In this document: in pieces, positions 32,501 to 40,999 of the stretch | Position numbering within the stretch: the stretch's first letter is position 1 | Layout of the letters: each line of letters starts with the position of its first letter | DNA from: Collinsella tanakaei YIT 12063 | GTDB lineage: Bacteria > Actinomycetota > Coriobacteriia > Coriobacteriales > Coriobacteriaceae | Length of the DNA stretch: 64,000 bases | Direction: 5' to 3' | Assembly: GCF_000225705.1 (NCBI RefSeq) | Contig: NZ_JH126467.1 | Coordinates: forward strand, 62,001-126,000 | Made by a program: the position numbers and the translations under genes | Notes under the pieces: generated by a model | Told to the model about the DNA's origin: nothing | The model's input: the letters and a program-made list of their open reading frames with translations, nothing else | Databases searched by the model: none

Positions 32501-33091
32501 ATGCCGGCAACGCTGTACCTGGTTCGCCACGGCAGGACCATGTTTAACGAGAAGCGCGTTATCCAGGGCTGGTGCGATTCGCCGCTGACCCGCGAGGGCG
32601 AGGAGCAGGCTGCCCGCGTCGGCCGCTATTTCGCCCACGAGGGCGTCTTTTTCGACCATGCATATGCCTCAACGTTGGCGCGCACGCATCAGACCATAGA
32701 GGCGATAACCGATATGCCCTACGGGCGTGAACCGGGCCTGCGCGAGTGGTTCTTTGGCGCCTATGAGGGAGAGCGCGTCGATCTTATGCCTGCGCGCCCC
32801 TGGGGCGATTACTTTGTTCAGTTTGGGGGCGAGGGCGAGCGGGAGTTCCATGCGCGCATCTGCTCTACGCTTCGCGAGATCATGGCGCGGCCCGGACATG
32901 AGAACGTGCTGGTGGTGAGCCATGGATCCGCCTGCCGCGAGTTTATGCTGGAGTGGCGCGAGGGTAAGGATTTGGGTTATCCGGATGTTCCCGGCAACTG
33001 CTCTGTTATGCGTTACGCCTTCGACGGCGAGCGCTTTGAGCTGGTTCGCGTTGTGGAGCAGAGCGAGATGCGCGCGGTGTTGGGCGAGTAG
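32501..33091 (+). CDS. Histidine phosphatase (phosphoglycerate mutase-like)
   Basis: A 196-residue member of the histidine-phosphatase superfamily. The catalytic LVRHGRTMFNEKRVIQGWCDSPLT (His near residue 9) and VVSHGSACREFM provide the paired His residues. It starts at ATG 32501 after AAGGGGG. The specificity within the family (sugar phosphate, cobalamin or other) is not visible in the sequence. Confidence 0.9.
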   Translation: MPATLYLVRHGRTMFNEKRVIQGWCDSPLTREGEEQAARVGRYFAHEGVFFDHAYASTLARTHQTIEAITDMPYGREPGLREWFFGAYEGERVDLMPARPWGDYFVQFGGEGEREFHARICSTLREIMARPGHENVLVVSHGSACREFMLEWREGKDLGYPDVPGNCSVMRYAFDGERFELVRVVEQSEMRAVLGE

Positions 33092-33341
33092 GGCGCGTGG
33101 TGCTGTTGTGGTGTGCAGCCCGTTTGCAGAGTCGCGGCTTTGGCGTTTCGCGGCCTCGGCAGACAATCGATGCCTTCTGTAATCGTTTCTCAGCTGACCG
33201 CAGCTGTGTTCTCTTTGATTTATGAGTGCCACAACACAGTTTGGGGTGCAATCGCAATAGAACCAGCGGAGCCCGTCTCTCGTGAAATTGGCGCGGGCGA
33301 TGCAAGGGGTTTACTTTAAGGACTCGGTGGCACCCGAGTCC
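33092..33341. other. Unassigned stretch ending at a plus-strand terminator
   Basis: A small plus-strand frame (33113-33319) contains a hydrophobic peptide starting MPSVIVSQLTAAVFSLIYE at 33171 and stops exactly at a terminator hairpin. It has no clear ribosome site. It may be a small transcript (peptide or RNA), but this is weak. Confidence 0.35.
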
Positions 33342-33349
33342 TTACTTTT
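33318..33349 (+). terminator. Rho-independent terminator
   Basis: AAGGACTCGG (33318-33327) pairs with CCGAGTCCTT (33334-33343) and is followed by ACTTTTG. It implies a plus-strand transcript, either the phosphatase gene or a small one that ends here. Confidence 0.75.
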
Positions 33350-33536
33350 GCCTTTCGTCTTCCGCGATGTGCTTACGTCGATTCCATCGTTCGAGCAGCT
33401 CCAAGAGCAGCCTTGCGATGCTTGAAAGCGCTTCAAGGGCGCGAATGACTTGCAGGATTGTATCTATAGGCTTTGCTCCTCTCTTGAGAAGCGCCGCCCG
33501 CACGCGGACTCCGCCGGATCTGTCCTCATACTGCAT
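33342..33536 (-). CDS. Possible 64-residue amphipathic small protein
   Basis: Open frame for a 64-residue basic protein. The C-terminal half is a strongly amphipathic Leu-rich helix (IDTILQVIRALEALSSIARLLLELLERW) with a charged end. No family is recognised and no clear ribosome site precedes its ATG. It ends at the opposite side of the hairpin at 33318-33343. It could be a holin-like or regulatory small protein, or chance. Confidence 0.3.
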   Translation of the reverse strand: MQYEDRSGGVRVRAALLKRGAKPIDTILQVIRALEALSSIARLLLELLERWNRRKHIAEDERQK

Positions 33537-33624
33537 ATGCCATTTATCTAAACGCTATAACAATGAGCATAGTTGATTACTGTTGATTGGTGCTGCTCAC
33601 CGGTGGCCGCTGATATTGTCCAAG

Positions 33625-33666
33625 AAAAAAAGACGCCGATTCCGCTTGTTGTGGAATCGACGTCTT
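33625..33666 (-). terminator. Terminator of the DUF1015 gene
   Basis: On the minus strand an interrupted stem (AAGACGtCGATTCC with GGAATCGgCGTCTT) is followed by TTTTTTTC. It ends the DUF1015 transcript. Confidence 0.85.
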
Positions 33667-33694
33667 GCGTTGTGATTGGCTAAGCGCTGGTTGC

Positions 33695-34951
33695 TTACTT
33701 GCGGATTTGGTGGATGAACAGGCCGCTGCGAAGCTTGGGTTCAAACCAAGTGGATTTGGGCGGCATGAGCAGGCCCGCATCGGCGACGGCGAGCAGCTGG
33801 TCGATTCCCGTGGCGCACATGGAGAACGCGACGCCCTTGGTGCCGGCGCGACGCTCGAGCTCGTCAGCACCGCGAATGCCGCCAACAAAGCTGATGCGCG
33901 GGTCCAGACGGGGGTCGCCAATGCCCAAAATGGGCGAGAGCACCTGTTCTTGCAGGATGGAGACATCGAGCGCGGAGACGGGGTCTGCCGCTGCGACCCG
34001 CTGCGCAAGCTCCTGTCCAAGCGACAGGTTCCACCATTGACCATCTGCGAACATGCCCATGCGCCCGGCTTCCTGCGGAGTTACGGGTGCATTCGCCCGC
34101 TCAACCGTAAAGCCTGCCTGGCTCACGCGCTCGACCAGCTGATCAGCACTAAGGCCGCAGCGGCCTTTGACCACGCGGTTATAGGGCAGGATGGTGAGTT
34201 GGCTTGCTGGGAACAGCACGGAGAGGAAGTAGTTGAACGGCTCGCGTCCGGTGTAGGTGCCCGCCGCTTTCGCCTCTTCGCGCATTTGCTGGGCGACTTT
34301 GACGGCGCTTGCGGTTCGATGATGGCCGTCTGCGATGTAGGCGCAGGGGATGTGCTGGAACATGGCCGCGATGGCCTCGACCGTGTCTGAGCGCTTGACC
34401 TCCCACACGGTTTGGCGCACGTTTTCCTCGTCCACAAAATCATAGAGCGGGGTCGCCATTTTGGCAGCGCCCAGGATCATGTCGAGTACGGGCTGGTCGC
34501 GATACGCCAGGAAGATGGGGCCGGTTTGGCAGCCCAGCGCGCGGATGTGCTCTATGCGGTCGCGTTCCTTGTCCTCGCGGGTGAGCTCGTGGCGCTTGAT
34601 GGTGCCGTCTTCGTACTCGTCTACGGAACATACGGCGACCAGGCCGGTTTGCACGCGACCATCCATCTCGAGCTCGTAGATGTAGTAGCAGCGGTTTGGG
34701 TCGCGCATGTAGATGCGGGAGTCGATGCGGTCCTGCATGAGCTGGGCGGCGCGCTGGTAGACCTCCGGCGCGTACATGTCCTGGTCCGCGGGGAACTGCG
34801 TCTCCGGACGGTCGATATTGAGGAACGACAGCGGGCGGTCGACTACGTAGTCGGCGGCCTCTTTGCGGTCGAAGACGTCGTAGGGAAGCGAGGCCGCCTG
34901 CGCGGCGTGCTGCGGCAGGGGTCGTATGCAGGGAAAGGGCAATGCCTTCAT
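33695..34951 (-). CDS. DUF1015 family protein
   Basis: A 418-residue cytoplasmic protein of DUF1015 (IRPLPQHAAQAASLPYDVFDRKEAADYV at the start; CAYIADGHHRTASAVKVA in the middle). The GHHRTASA motif resembles ParB-like/nucleotidase motifs. The family commonly neighbours serA-serC in anaerobes, and those genes are about 2.4 kb upstream on the same strand. A HigBA module and a broken peptidase gene lie between. A link to serine metabolism is inferred from context. Confidence 0.88.
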   Translation of the reverse strand: MKALPFPCIRPLPQHAAQAASLPYDVFDRKEAADYVVDRPLSFLNIDRPETQFPADQDMYAPEVYQRAAQLMQDRIDSRIYMRDPNRCYYIYELEMDGRVQTGLVAVCSVDEYEDGTIKRHELTREDKERDRIEHIRALGCQTGPIFLAYRDQPVLDMILGAAKMATPLYDFVDEENVRQTVWEVKRSDTVEAIAAMFQHIPCAYIADGHHRTASAVKVAQQMREEAKAAGTYTGREPFNYFLSVLFPASQLTILPYNRVVKGRCGLSADQLVERVSQAGFTVERANAPVTPQEAGRMGMFADGQWWNLSLGQELAQRVAAADPVSALDVSILQEQVLSPILGIGDPRLDPRISFVGGIRGADELERRAGTKGVAFSMCATGIDQLLAVADAGLLMPPKSTWFEPKLRSGLFIHQIRK

Positions 34952-35154
34952 GGGGGATCCTCCTTGTTGGTGGCGTTATGCCGTTTTCTCATTGTACGTG
35001 CTGCGCGACGGGCGCGCACGCGCCGCTGAGAGGGTTATTGGAAGGGTAACGTTGGCGGGATGCGCGTTAAAAAGGAAGCAGAAGCAACGAGGACATTGGG
35101 CTGAGCCCTGGGCCTTTGGCATTCAAAAGATTTTTACTTTCGAATCTCATAAAG

Positions 35155-35183
35155 TTGTTCAGAACGAACACATGTTCTATAAT
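35155..35183 (+). promoter_or_regulatory. higBA promoter with operator in the spacer
   Basis: TTGTTC (35155-35160), a 17-base spacer and TATAAT (35178-35183). The spacer and flank hold the dyad AGAAC...GTTCT (35161-35178), a likely HigA operator. Confidence 0.75.
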
Positions 35184-35222
35184 GATACAAGGGGATTTAC
35201 AATAGTAATGCGAGGCGATACT

Positions 35223-35501
35223 ATGATTCTATCCTATGCCGATAAAGAGACCGAAAGATTGGCACGAGGAGAAAGGGTGAGACGCTTTTTGCCATTCGAG
35301 CGCGTCGCTTTGCGCAAGCTGCGACAACTTGAATTAGCCGCAAGCATTAATGATCTGAGGATTCCTCCGGGTAATCGGTTGGAAATCCTTCAGGGTGATC
35401 GCTTTGGTCAGCATAGCATCAGAATAAACGATTGCTTTCGAATCTGTTTTCGATGGACATCAGCGGGTCCTCAAGATGTTGAGATAGTTGATTATCATTA
35501 A
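35223..35501 (+). CDS. higB: HigB-type (RelE superfamily) toxin
   Basis: The 92-residue protein (MILSYADKETERLARGERVRRFLPFERVALRKLRQLELAASINDLRIPPGNRLEILQGDRFGQHSIRINDCFRICFRW) matches HigB-1/plasmid-maintenance killer toxins, which cut translated mRNA. ATG 35223 is used with GAGGC upstream; an earlier ATG (35208) is possible. HigA follows after 14 bases, giving the toxin-first order typical of higBA. Confidence 0.92.
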   Translation: MILSYADKETERLARGERVRRFLPFERVALRKLRQLELAASINDLRIPPGNRLEILQGDRFGQHSIRINDCFRICFRWTSAGPQDVEIVDYH

Positions 35502-35515
35502 AGTGGTGATGTCGG

Positions 35516-35821
35516 ATGATTGAATACATTGACCCCGTCTCTCCAGGGGAGCTGCTTAAGGAAGAGTTCCTTGTTCCTATGGGTATTTCTCAGTATCGTC
35601 TAGCGAAAGAGACCGGTATTCCGGCGCAGCGCATTGGGCAAATTGTGCTTGGCCGCCGTTCTGTTACGGCGGATACCGATCTTCGCTTGTGCCGTTTTTT
35701 TGGTTTAACGGATGGATATTGGCTTCGTGCTCAAGCGGCTTACGACACTCAACTTGCTCGTCGTCGACTTTCCGATGATCTTGATAAGATCGTTCCTTGG
35801 GATAGTGCGGCGATGGGCTAG
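35516..35821 (+). CDS. higA: HigA-type antitoxin (XRE)
   Basis: A 101-residue antitoxin with helix-turn-helix (PGELLKEEFLVPMGISQYRLAKETGIPAQRIGQIVLGRRSVTADTDLRLCRFFGLTDGYWLRAQAAYDTQLAR), the VapI/HigA family. It neutralises HigB and represses the shared promoter. A GTGATG stretch lies between the genes. Confidence 0.93.
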   Translation: MIEYIDPVSPGELLKEEFLVPMGISQYRLAKETGIPAQRIGQIVLGRRSVTADTDLRLCRFFGLTDGYWLRAQAAYDTQLARRRLSDDLDKIVPWDSAAMG

Positions 35822-35852
35822 ATGAACGGCGTTTGACGCGTTGCGGTTTTGC

Positions 35853-37042
35853 CTATGCGAGGCCCGATAGCGATAGCAGCAGGTCTGTAAGCACCGCCTC
35901 GACGCGCTGGATATCATCGCGCGGCACCCACTCGTTAGGCTTGTGCGCCAGCGCGAGCGATCCGGGGCCGTAGCTCATGCAGTTATGGTTTGAGCGGGTT
36001 CCCGCTATGACGGCGGTATCCGTGTAGCCGGTGAAATAGCTTACCTGCGCGGGCGCCCCCGTGGTTTGCTCGACCGTTTTGCTAAGGGCGGCCAGCAGGG
36101 GAGAACCGGGGTCGCGCTCGATGGGAGGACGATCGCCCGTGATGCGGTAGGCGCCTTGGATGCCCGGGACCTCTTGCTGCGCCCTCTCGATTGCATCCTG
36201 AACTATCATTTCCGCCTTCGCCGTGGTTGCCGGAGGTACCAATCGCATATCGATCCACGTGGTGCATGCATCCGGGACAACGTAGGGTTGGTATCCGCCT
36301 TGAACCATGCCAAAGGTAACGGTCGAGGCGCCCAGTCTGCATGGTGCGGCAGCGCCTCGATGCTGCGGCGAATGTGGCTGATTGCTTCCGCCGTTGCTGC
36401 GACGGCATCTGCTCCTTCCCAAGGCTGGCTTGCGTGCGCGGTGACGCCCTTGATATCGAGCTCGAACCATGTGCGCCCCTTATGCGCAACCTGGATCTGG
36501 TTGTCGGTGGGCTCGGTGTCCAGCACCCACTCGTCCGTGCCGACCCAGCCCGCATCGATAGCGGCTTCAACGCCGCGCATGTTGGCTTCTTCGTCCACGG
36601 TACAGATGAGCGAGAACCCACGCTCTGGTTGAGTGCCGGTATGCTCCATGGCGTCCATTAGCGAGAATAGAGCGGAGAGAGCGCAGGCAAGCCCGCCTTT
36701 CATGTCGCATGCGCCTCGCCCGTAGAGGCGGTTCTCGCGGACGGTTGCTCCTAGCGTGGGCGTGTCCGTGCTCCAGCCCTCGCCTAAGGTGACGGTATCC
36801 ATGTGGCAGATGTAGACCAGATTGGGCGCGCTGCCATATCCCGCTATGGTGACGTTGAGATTGCGCCGAGCGGGGAAGACCTCGATCTCCTTGATGGAGA
36901 TATGCTTTACAAGGCATGCAGGCATGCTTGAAACGCGCTGCTCTACCAGTAGTTTGATATAGCGTTCGATCGTATCTTCTTGCGCTCCAGGATTAGAGCT
37001 ATCTATACGCACCAATTGTTGCGCCAGTCGCCATGCATTCAT
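35853..37042 (-). pseudogene. M20 family metallopeptidase (ArgE/DapE/CPG2-like), frameshifted
   Basis: The gene starts at ATG 37042 and reads as an M20 peptidase (VYICHMDTVTLGEGWSTD, metal His-Asp; GRGACDMKGGLACALSALFSLM; CTVDEEANMRGVEAAI, catalytic Glu-Glu) up to HHADW near 36340. It then leaves the frame. The rest (LGASTVTFGMVQGGYQPYVVPDACTTWIDMRL...DTAVIAGTRSNHNCMSYGPG) continues in another frame to 35853. One missing base in GAC-CTG (read GACTG) explains it. Either a recent inactivating deletion or a sequencing error. Intact members hydrolyse N-acyl amino acids or peptides. Confidence 0.85.
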
Positions 37043-37059
37043 CGGCTTCCCTTCGGTAG

Positions 37060-37092
37060 CAAAACAAGAGGCGTGCACGTGGCTCGCCTCTT
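37060..37092 (-). terminator. Possible terminator after serA
   Basis: On the minus strand AGAGGCG and CGCCTCT arms enclose a GC loop and are followed by TGTTTTG. It would end the serC-serA transcript before the peptidase gene. Confidence 0.5.
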
Positions 37093-37359
37093 ATGATTTG
37101 CCTCCCAGTGCTTACCTTACTCCTTTTTGCGAGATGATGTACGGGAGCGTTGCAAACAGAATGATTTTAGAAGGGTTGGCGGTCATTGATACATATCGAC
37201 GTTTTCGACGCGGGGGCATAGGGCCAAGGGCGAGCGCGGAGCACGAAGTGCGGCCCGACCCAACGCCGTAGTAAACGTTAATGGGCCGGGCCGTGTGAAA
37301 GTGGCGAATTGGAGAAGCCGATAGCAGGCCTGGAAACGAAAAAGCAAATCCAGGAAGCG
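37093..37359. other. Intergenic region after serA
   Basis: No gene is supported. It holds an inverted repeat, GGCCCGACCCA (37252-37262) with TGGGCCGGGCC (37282-37292), of one mismatch and no T-tract. Confidence 0.45.
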
Positions 37360-38523
37360 CTACTTGATGACGCGGACGCGGTAGATCGCGGGAATCTGCT
37401 TGAGCGCCTCGATGGTAGAGGAATCCAGATGCTCGTCCGTGTCAAACATGGTGTAGGCGTTTTCGCCGGCGCTCTCGTTAACCATGCGCTGCACGTTGGC
37501 GTTGTCCTTTGCCAGGATGGCGGTGATCTGGCCGATCATGTTGGGTACATTGGCGTGCAGGCAGGCGATGCGGCTCGCGGCGCGCGCCTTACCCATGTTG
37601 CAGGCGGGGTAGTTGACGGAGTTGGCGATGTTGCCGTTTTCCAGATAGTCCTTGAGCTCGGAGATGGCCATGTCCGCGCAGTTGGCCTCTGCCTCGCCGG
37701 TGCCGGCGCCGGAGTGGGTGGTGATGTAGGTGTTGGGCATGAGCACGGTTTTGGGGGTGGCGAAGTCGCCGGCGAACCAGGAAAGCTTGCCGGATTCAAG
37801 CGCTGCGTGCACGGCGTCCTCGTCGATGATGGTTTCGCGCGCATAGTTGATGAGTACCGCACCCGGAGCCAGAAGGGCGAGCTGTTCCGTACTGATCATG
37901 CCCTTGGTGTCCGCCTTGGACGGAACGTGCAGGGTTAGGTAGTCGCAGCCGCGGCACAGGTCCTCGAGCGTTCCCACGCGCTGGACGTTTTGAGACAGCG
38001 CCCATGCGTGCTCGACAGAGATGAAGGGATCGTAGCCGTAGACATCCATACCCAGGTCGACGAGGGCGTTCGCCACCTTGGAGCCCACGTTGCCCAGGCC
38101 AACTACGCCAACGCGCTTGCCCTTGAGCTCTCGGCCAACAAAGGCCTTCTTGGCCTTTTCAGCATCCGCGAGAATGTTGGGATCGTCCGCGTTGGCGCGC
38201 ACCCAGTTCATGGACTGCACCACGCCGCGGCTGGACAGAATCATCATGGCGAGCACCAGCTCTTTAACGGCGTTGGAGTTGGCGCCGGGCGAGTTGAAAA
38301 CCACCACGCCGCGACGGGCGTATTCCTCGACGGGAATGTTGTTCACGCCGGCGCCGCAGCGGGCGATGGCGCGGATGCCCTCGGGTAGGTCGTAGCCGTG
38401 CAGGTCGGTCGAGCGCATAAGGATGGCGTCGGCTTCTTCCGCCGTGGCTACAAAGTCATAGCCCTCTCCAAATTCTACGTCGCCGTCTTTGGTGATGTCG
38501 TCGATAGTTTTGATGTGACGCAT
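37360..38523 (-). CDS. serA: D-3-phosphoglycerate dehydrogenase
   Basis: First step of serine synthesis: it oxidises 3-phosphoglycerate with NAD. The 387-residue protein starts at ATG 38523 after AAAGGAG. The substrate domain begins IKTIDDITKDGDV, the NAD site is GVVGLGNVGSKVANAL near residue 144, the catalytic Arg/Glu/His appear in RCGAGVNNIP, ARETIIDEDAV and TTHSGAGTGEAE, and a C-terminal ACT-like domain (NMIGQITAILAKDNANVQRM) is visible. serC lies 102 bases upstream on the same strand, so they form an operon. serB is not seen. Confidence 0.95.
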   Translation of the reverse strand: MRHIKTIDDITKDGDVEFGEGYDFVATAEEADAILMRSTDLHGYDLPEGIRAIARCGAGVNNIPVEEYARRGVVVFNSPGANSNAVKELVLAMMILSSRGVVQSMNWVRANADDPNILADAEKAKKAFVGRELKGKRVGVVGLGNVGSKVANALVDLGMDVYGYDPFISVEHAWALSQNVQRVGTLEDLCRGCDYLTLHVPSKADTKGMISTEQLALLAPGAVLINYARETIIDEDAVHAALESGKLSWFAGDFATPKTVLMPNTYITTHSGAGTGEAEANCADMAISELKDYLENGNIANSVNYPACNMGKARAASRIACLHANVPNMIGQITAILAKDNANVQRMVNESAGENAYTMFDTDEHLDSSTIEALKQIPAIYRVRVIK

Positions 38524-38625
38524 GGTTGCAAGTCTCCTTTTGGCTGCATGGATGAGATGGAAGCTTCTGGGTGGGCCCGCCGGCACCGCTGCGCGCGGAA
38601 TCAATGCGCGCAGGGTCGATGCGGG

Positions 38626-39738
38626 CTACAAAGATCGCTGTCCCATACAATGCAGCGATTCAAACTCGTCCATCCATGCCGCCAGCGCCCGGACGCTTTC
38701 AAGTGTGACGGCGTTGTAGATGCTGGCGCGCATGCCGCCGGCAACGCGGTGTCCCTTGATGTTGGCAATGCCGCGTTGGGCCGCGCCCGCGATGAATTCC
38801 GCGTCAAGCTCCTTGCTGGGCGTGCGGAAGGTGACGTTGGCGATGGAGCGGCTGTCCTTTTGGGCGGTGCCGCAGAACAGCTTGCTGTTGTCGAGCAGGT
38901 TGTAGAGCAGGTTCGCCTTGGCGCGGTTGCGCTGTTCCATGGCGACAAGACCGCCGGTTTCTTCGATCCAGCGGAAGATCTTGCCGCATACGTAGATACC
39001 AAAGGTGTTGGGCGTGTTGTACATGGAGCCCTTGTCTGCCTGGATGCGATAATCCATGTACGTGGGGCAGTAGGGGTTGGCAGGGCTCTGCCCAATGAGG
39101 TCGTCGCGGACAATGACCACGGTTACGCCCGCGGCGCCCGCGTTCTTCTGCGCGCCGGCGTAGATAAGGCCGTAGCGCTCCACGTCGATGGGGAGCGACA
39201 AAAAGCAACTTGAGACGTCTGCCACCAGCGGAGTATCGCCGCAGTTGGGAAGCGTGTGGAACTGCGTGCCAAAGATGGTGTTGTTCTGGCAAATGTAGAC
39301 GTAATCCAGGTCATCGTCCACACACGCCCGCTCAACGGCGTCGAGTGCGGGAATCCTGTCGAAATGCGTGTCCTCGCTTGAGGCGAGCACGCGGGCATCG
39401 CCGTAGCGAGCGGCCTCTTGCCAAGCCTTCTTCGCGAAGTTGCCCGTGACTACGTGTCCGCACCGGCCGCGCCGCATGAGGTTCATGGGGATGCCGGCGA
39501 ACTGCAGGGTGGCGCCGCCTTGCAAAAACAGGACGCGGTAGTTTGAGGGTATGCCCATGACGCGTCGAAGCGTCGCCTCAGCATCTTCGATAATAGCCTG
39601 GTACGCGGGGGAGCGATGACTCATCTCCATTACGGACATGCCGGAGTCGCCGTATTCCGGCAGCTCGTTTTTGATTTCTTCCAGCACGCTCAGGGGAAGG
39701 GCGGCCGGGCCGGCGGAGAAGTTGTGCACGCGTGTCAT
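38626..39738 (-). CDS. serC: Phosphoserine aminotransferase
   Basis: Second serine-synthesis enzyme, PLP-dependent: 3-phosphohydroxypyruvate plus glutamate gives phosphoserine. The 370-residue protein starts at ATG 39738 (a TTG at 39744 closer to GGAGG is possible). It begins VHNFSAGPAALPLSVLEEI, carries LFLQGGATLQFAGIPMNL, and the PLP-binding Lys lies in GLIYAGAQKNAGAAG. It heads the serC-serA operon, and a palindrome overlaps its promoter. Confidence 0.96.
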   Translation of the reverse strand: MTRVHNFSAGPAALPLSVLEEIKNELPEYGDSGMSVMEMSHRSPAYQAIIEDAEATLRRVMGIPSNYRVLFLQGGATLQFAGIPMNLMRRGRCGHVVTGNFAKKAWQEAARYGDARVLASSEDTHFDRIPALDAVERACVDDDLDYVYICQNNTIFGTQFHTLPNCGDTPLVADVSSCFLSLPIDVERYGLIYAGAQKNAGAAGVTVVIVRDDLIGQSPANPYCPTYMDYRIQADKGSMYNTPNTFGIYVCGKIFRWIEETGGLVAMEQRNRAKANLLYNLLDNSKLFCGTAQKDSRSIANVTFRTPSKELDAEFIAGAAQRGIANIKGHRVAGGMRASIYNAVTLESVRALAAWMDEFESLHCMGQRSL

Positions 39739-39781
39739 CGTCAAATGACCTCCCTTGCGGGGTCCAGGAATTTTGCCTTAG

Positions 39782-39801
39782 TACTCTACTATAGTGGAGT
39801 A
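39782..39801 (-). promoter_or_regulatory. Near-perfect palindrome over the serC promoter
   Basis: TACTC and GAGTA arms with an inner CACTATAGT core form a 20-bp dyad with one mismatched pair. The minus-strand -10 element TATAGT lies inside it, so a bound repressor would block serC-serA. Confidence 0.7.
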
Positions 39802-40004
39802 TGTTCCATGTAATGAAAACGTTACCTAACATAGCAGACGGCGCCGGGAAGGTCTCGGCGCGCGATGCGGGGACGTCTTCTTTTAATAACCGCATTCATG
39901 GTAGGTTGATGGCGAATGGGGCATATTGTCTTTTTTGCGATGCCGGGGACCAGAAAGTGTAAACTATCACTTGAAGGTTGAAGGTTTACTCCTGAGGGGG
40001 AGAT

Positions 40005-40919
40005 ATGGCGACGTATGTAACCTCGGATGCTCACGGTCATGTTCGGGCGCTTGATCGCGCGCTCGAGCTTGCGGGACCCGGTAGCGGCGACGTCGTCTAC
40101 GTGTTGGGCGATATGGTTGATCGCGGGCCGGACCCCGTTGGCGTGCTGCGTCTGGTGCGCTCCCTTCCCAACGCTCGCGTGCTCATGGGCAACCACGAGC
40201 GCATGCTGCTGGATACCTTGATGAGCGAGGACGAGCGCGAGGTCTTTATTTGGGAGATGAACGGCGGGTCCACTACCGCGCGCGGCTTGGATTCGCTGGC
40301 GTCTGACGAGGCGGCCGACCTTATCGACTGGATCGCGCAACTGCCGCTTTTCGATGTGGTCGAGGTGGACGATCGCCGTCCGGGCGCCGCGGCGCGCGCG
40401 GGTGTGCTGGGCTGCGATGCCCGTCGTACCTACCTGTTGACCCATGCCGGCATAGACGCGCTTGCGGCGCGGGCATATCTTGCGATGGCCGGCACGGCTG
40501 GATCCACGGGGGCTTTTGCAGACGCCGCGGGTTCCAGCGTTGCATCGGGCGCAGACGTGGCGACGCTGCGCGATATGATGGCGAGCCAGTCTGCCGACGA
40601 CCTGCTGTGGATACGTTCCGAGTTTTGGGGAGCGCCTACGGGCCTTGTGGGTCCTGACGGGCGCGGACCGGTTGTTGTGGCAGGGCACACGCCATCGATC
40701 TTGCTGCGTCGCTACGCAACGTTGATGGGCGGCACCGGCGCGCATGAAGGTATGTACGGATGCATGGTGGAGGTCGGCGCCACCGCAAGCACCTTTGGCG
40801 AGGCGGACCGCATCTGCGTGGATTGCGCCGCGGCGACGGGCTATCCTTCTGGCCGCGTGGGCGTGATGCGTCTTGAGGACCGCCGCGTGTGGTATGCGGA
40901 GGTTCGCGAGGGCGAGTAG
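40005..40919 (+). CDS. PPP-family metallophosphoesterase
   Basis: A 304-residue phosphatase with the calcineurin-like metal motifs DAHGH (near residue 8), GDMVDRGPDP (35), GNHERM (63) and a late GHT (VVVAGHTPS). It resembles serine/threonine protein phosphatases and Ap4A hydrolases of the ApaH/PrpA group. A ribosome site GAGGGGGAG precedes the ATG. The region after residue 165 is Ala/Gly-rich. It is probably a single-gene transcript. Confidence 0.9.
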   Translation: MATYVTSDAHGHVRALDRALELAGPGSGDVVYVLGDMVDRGPDPVGVLRLVRSLPNARVLMGNHERMLLDTLMSEDEREVFIWEMNGGSTTARGLDSLASDEAADLIDWIAQLPLFDVVEVDDRRPGAAARAGVLGCDARRTYLLTHAGIDALAARAYLAMAGTAGSTGAFADAAGSSVASGADVATLRDMMASQSADDLLWIRSEFWGAPTGLVGPDGRGPVVVAGHTPSILLRRYATLMGGTGAHEGMYGCMVEVGATASTFGEADRICVDCAAATGYPSGRVGVMRLEDRRVWYAEVREGE

Positions 40920-40999
40920 GGGCCCGCGGCAGAACAGGCGACGCCGCTTATCTCAATCGAGTTGCCCATGGCGGGGCGCAAGGTTTCCTTGACCTGCCC

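Noticed and set aside
33318-33349. T-box-like leader (GGTGGCACC inside a terminator stem)
   Set aside because: The motif is part of a simple terminator, there is no specifier stem, and the next genes are on the other strand.
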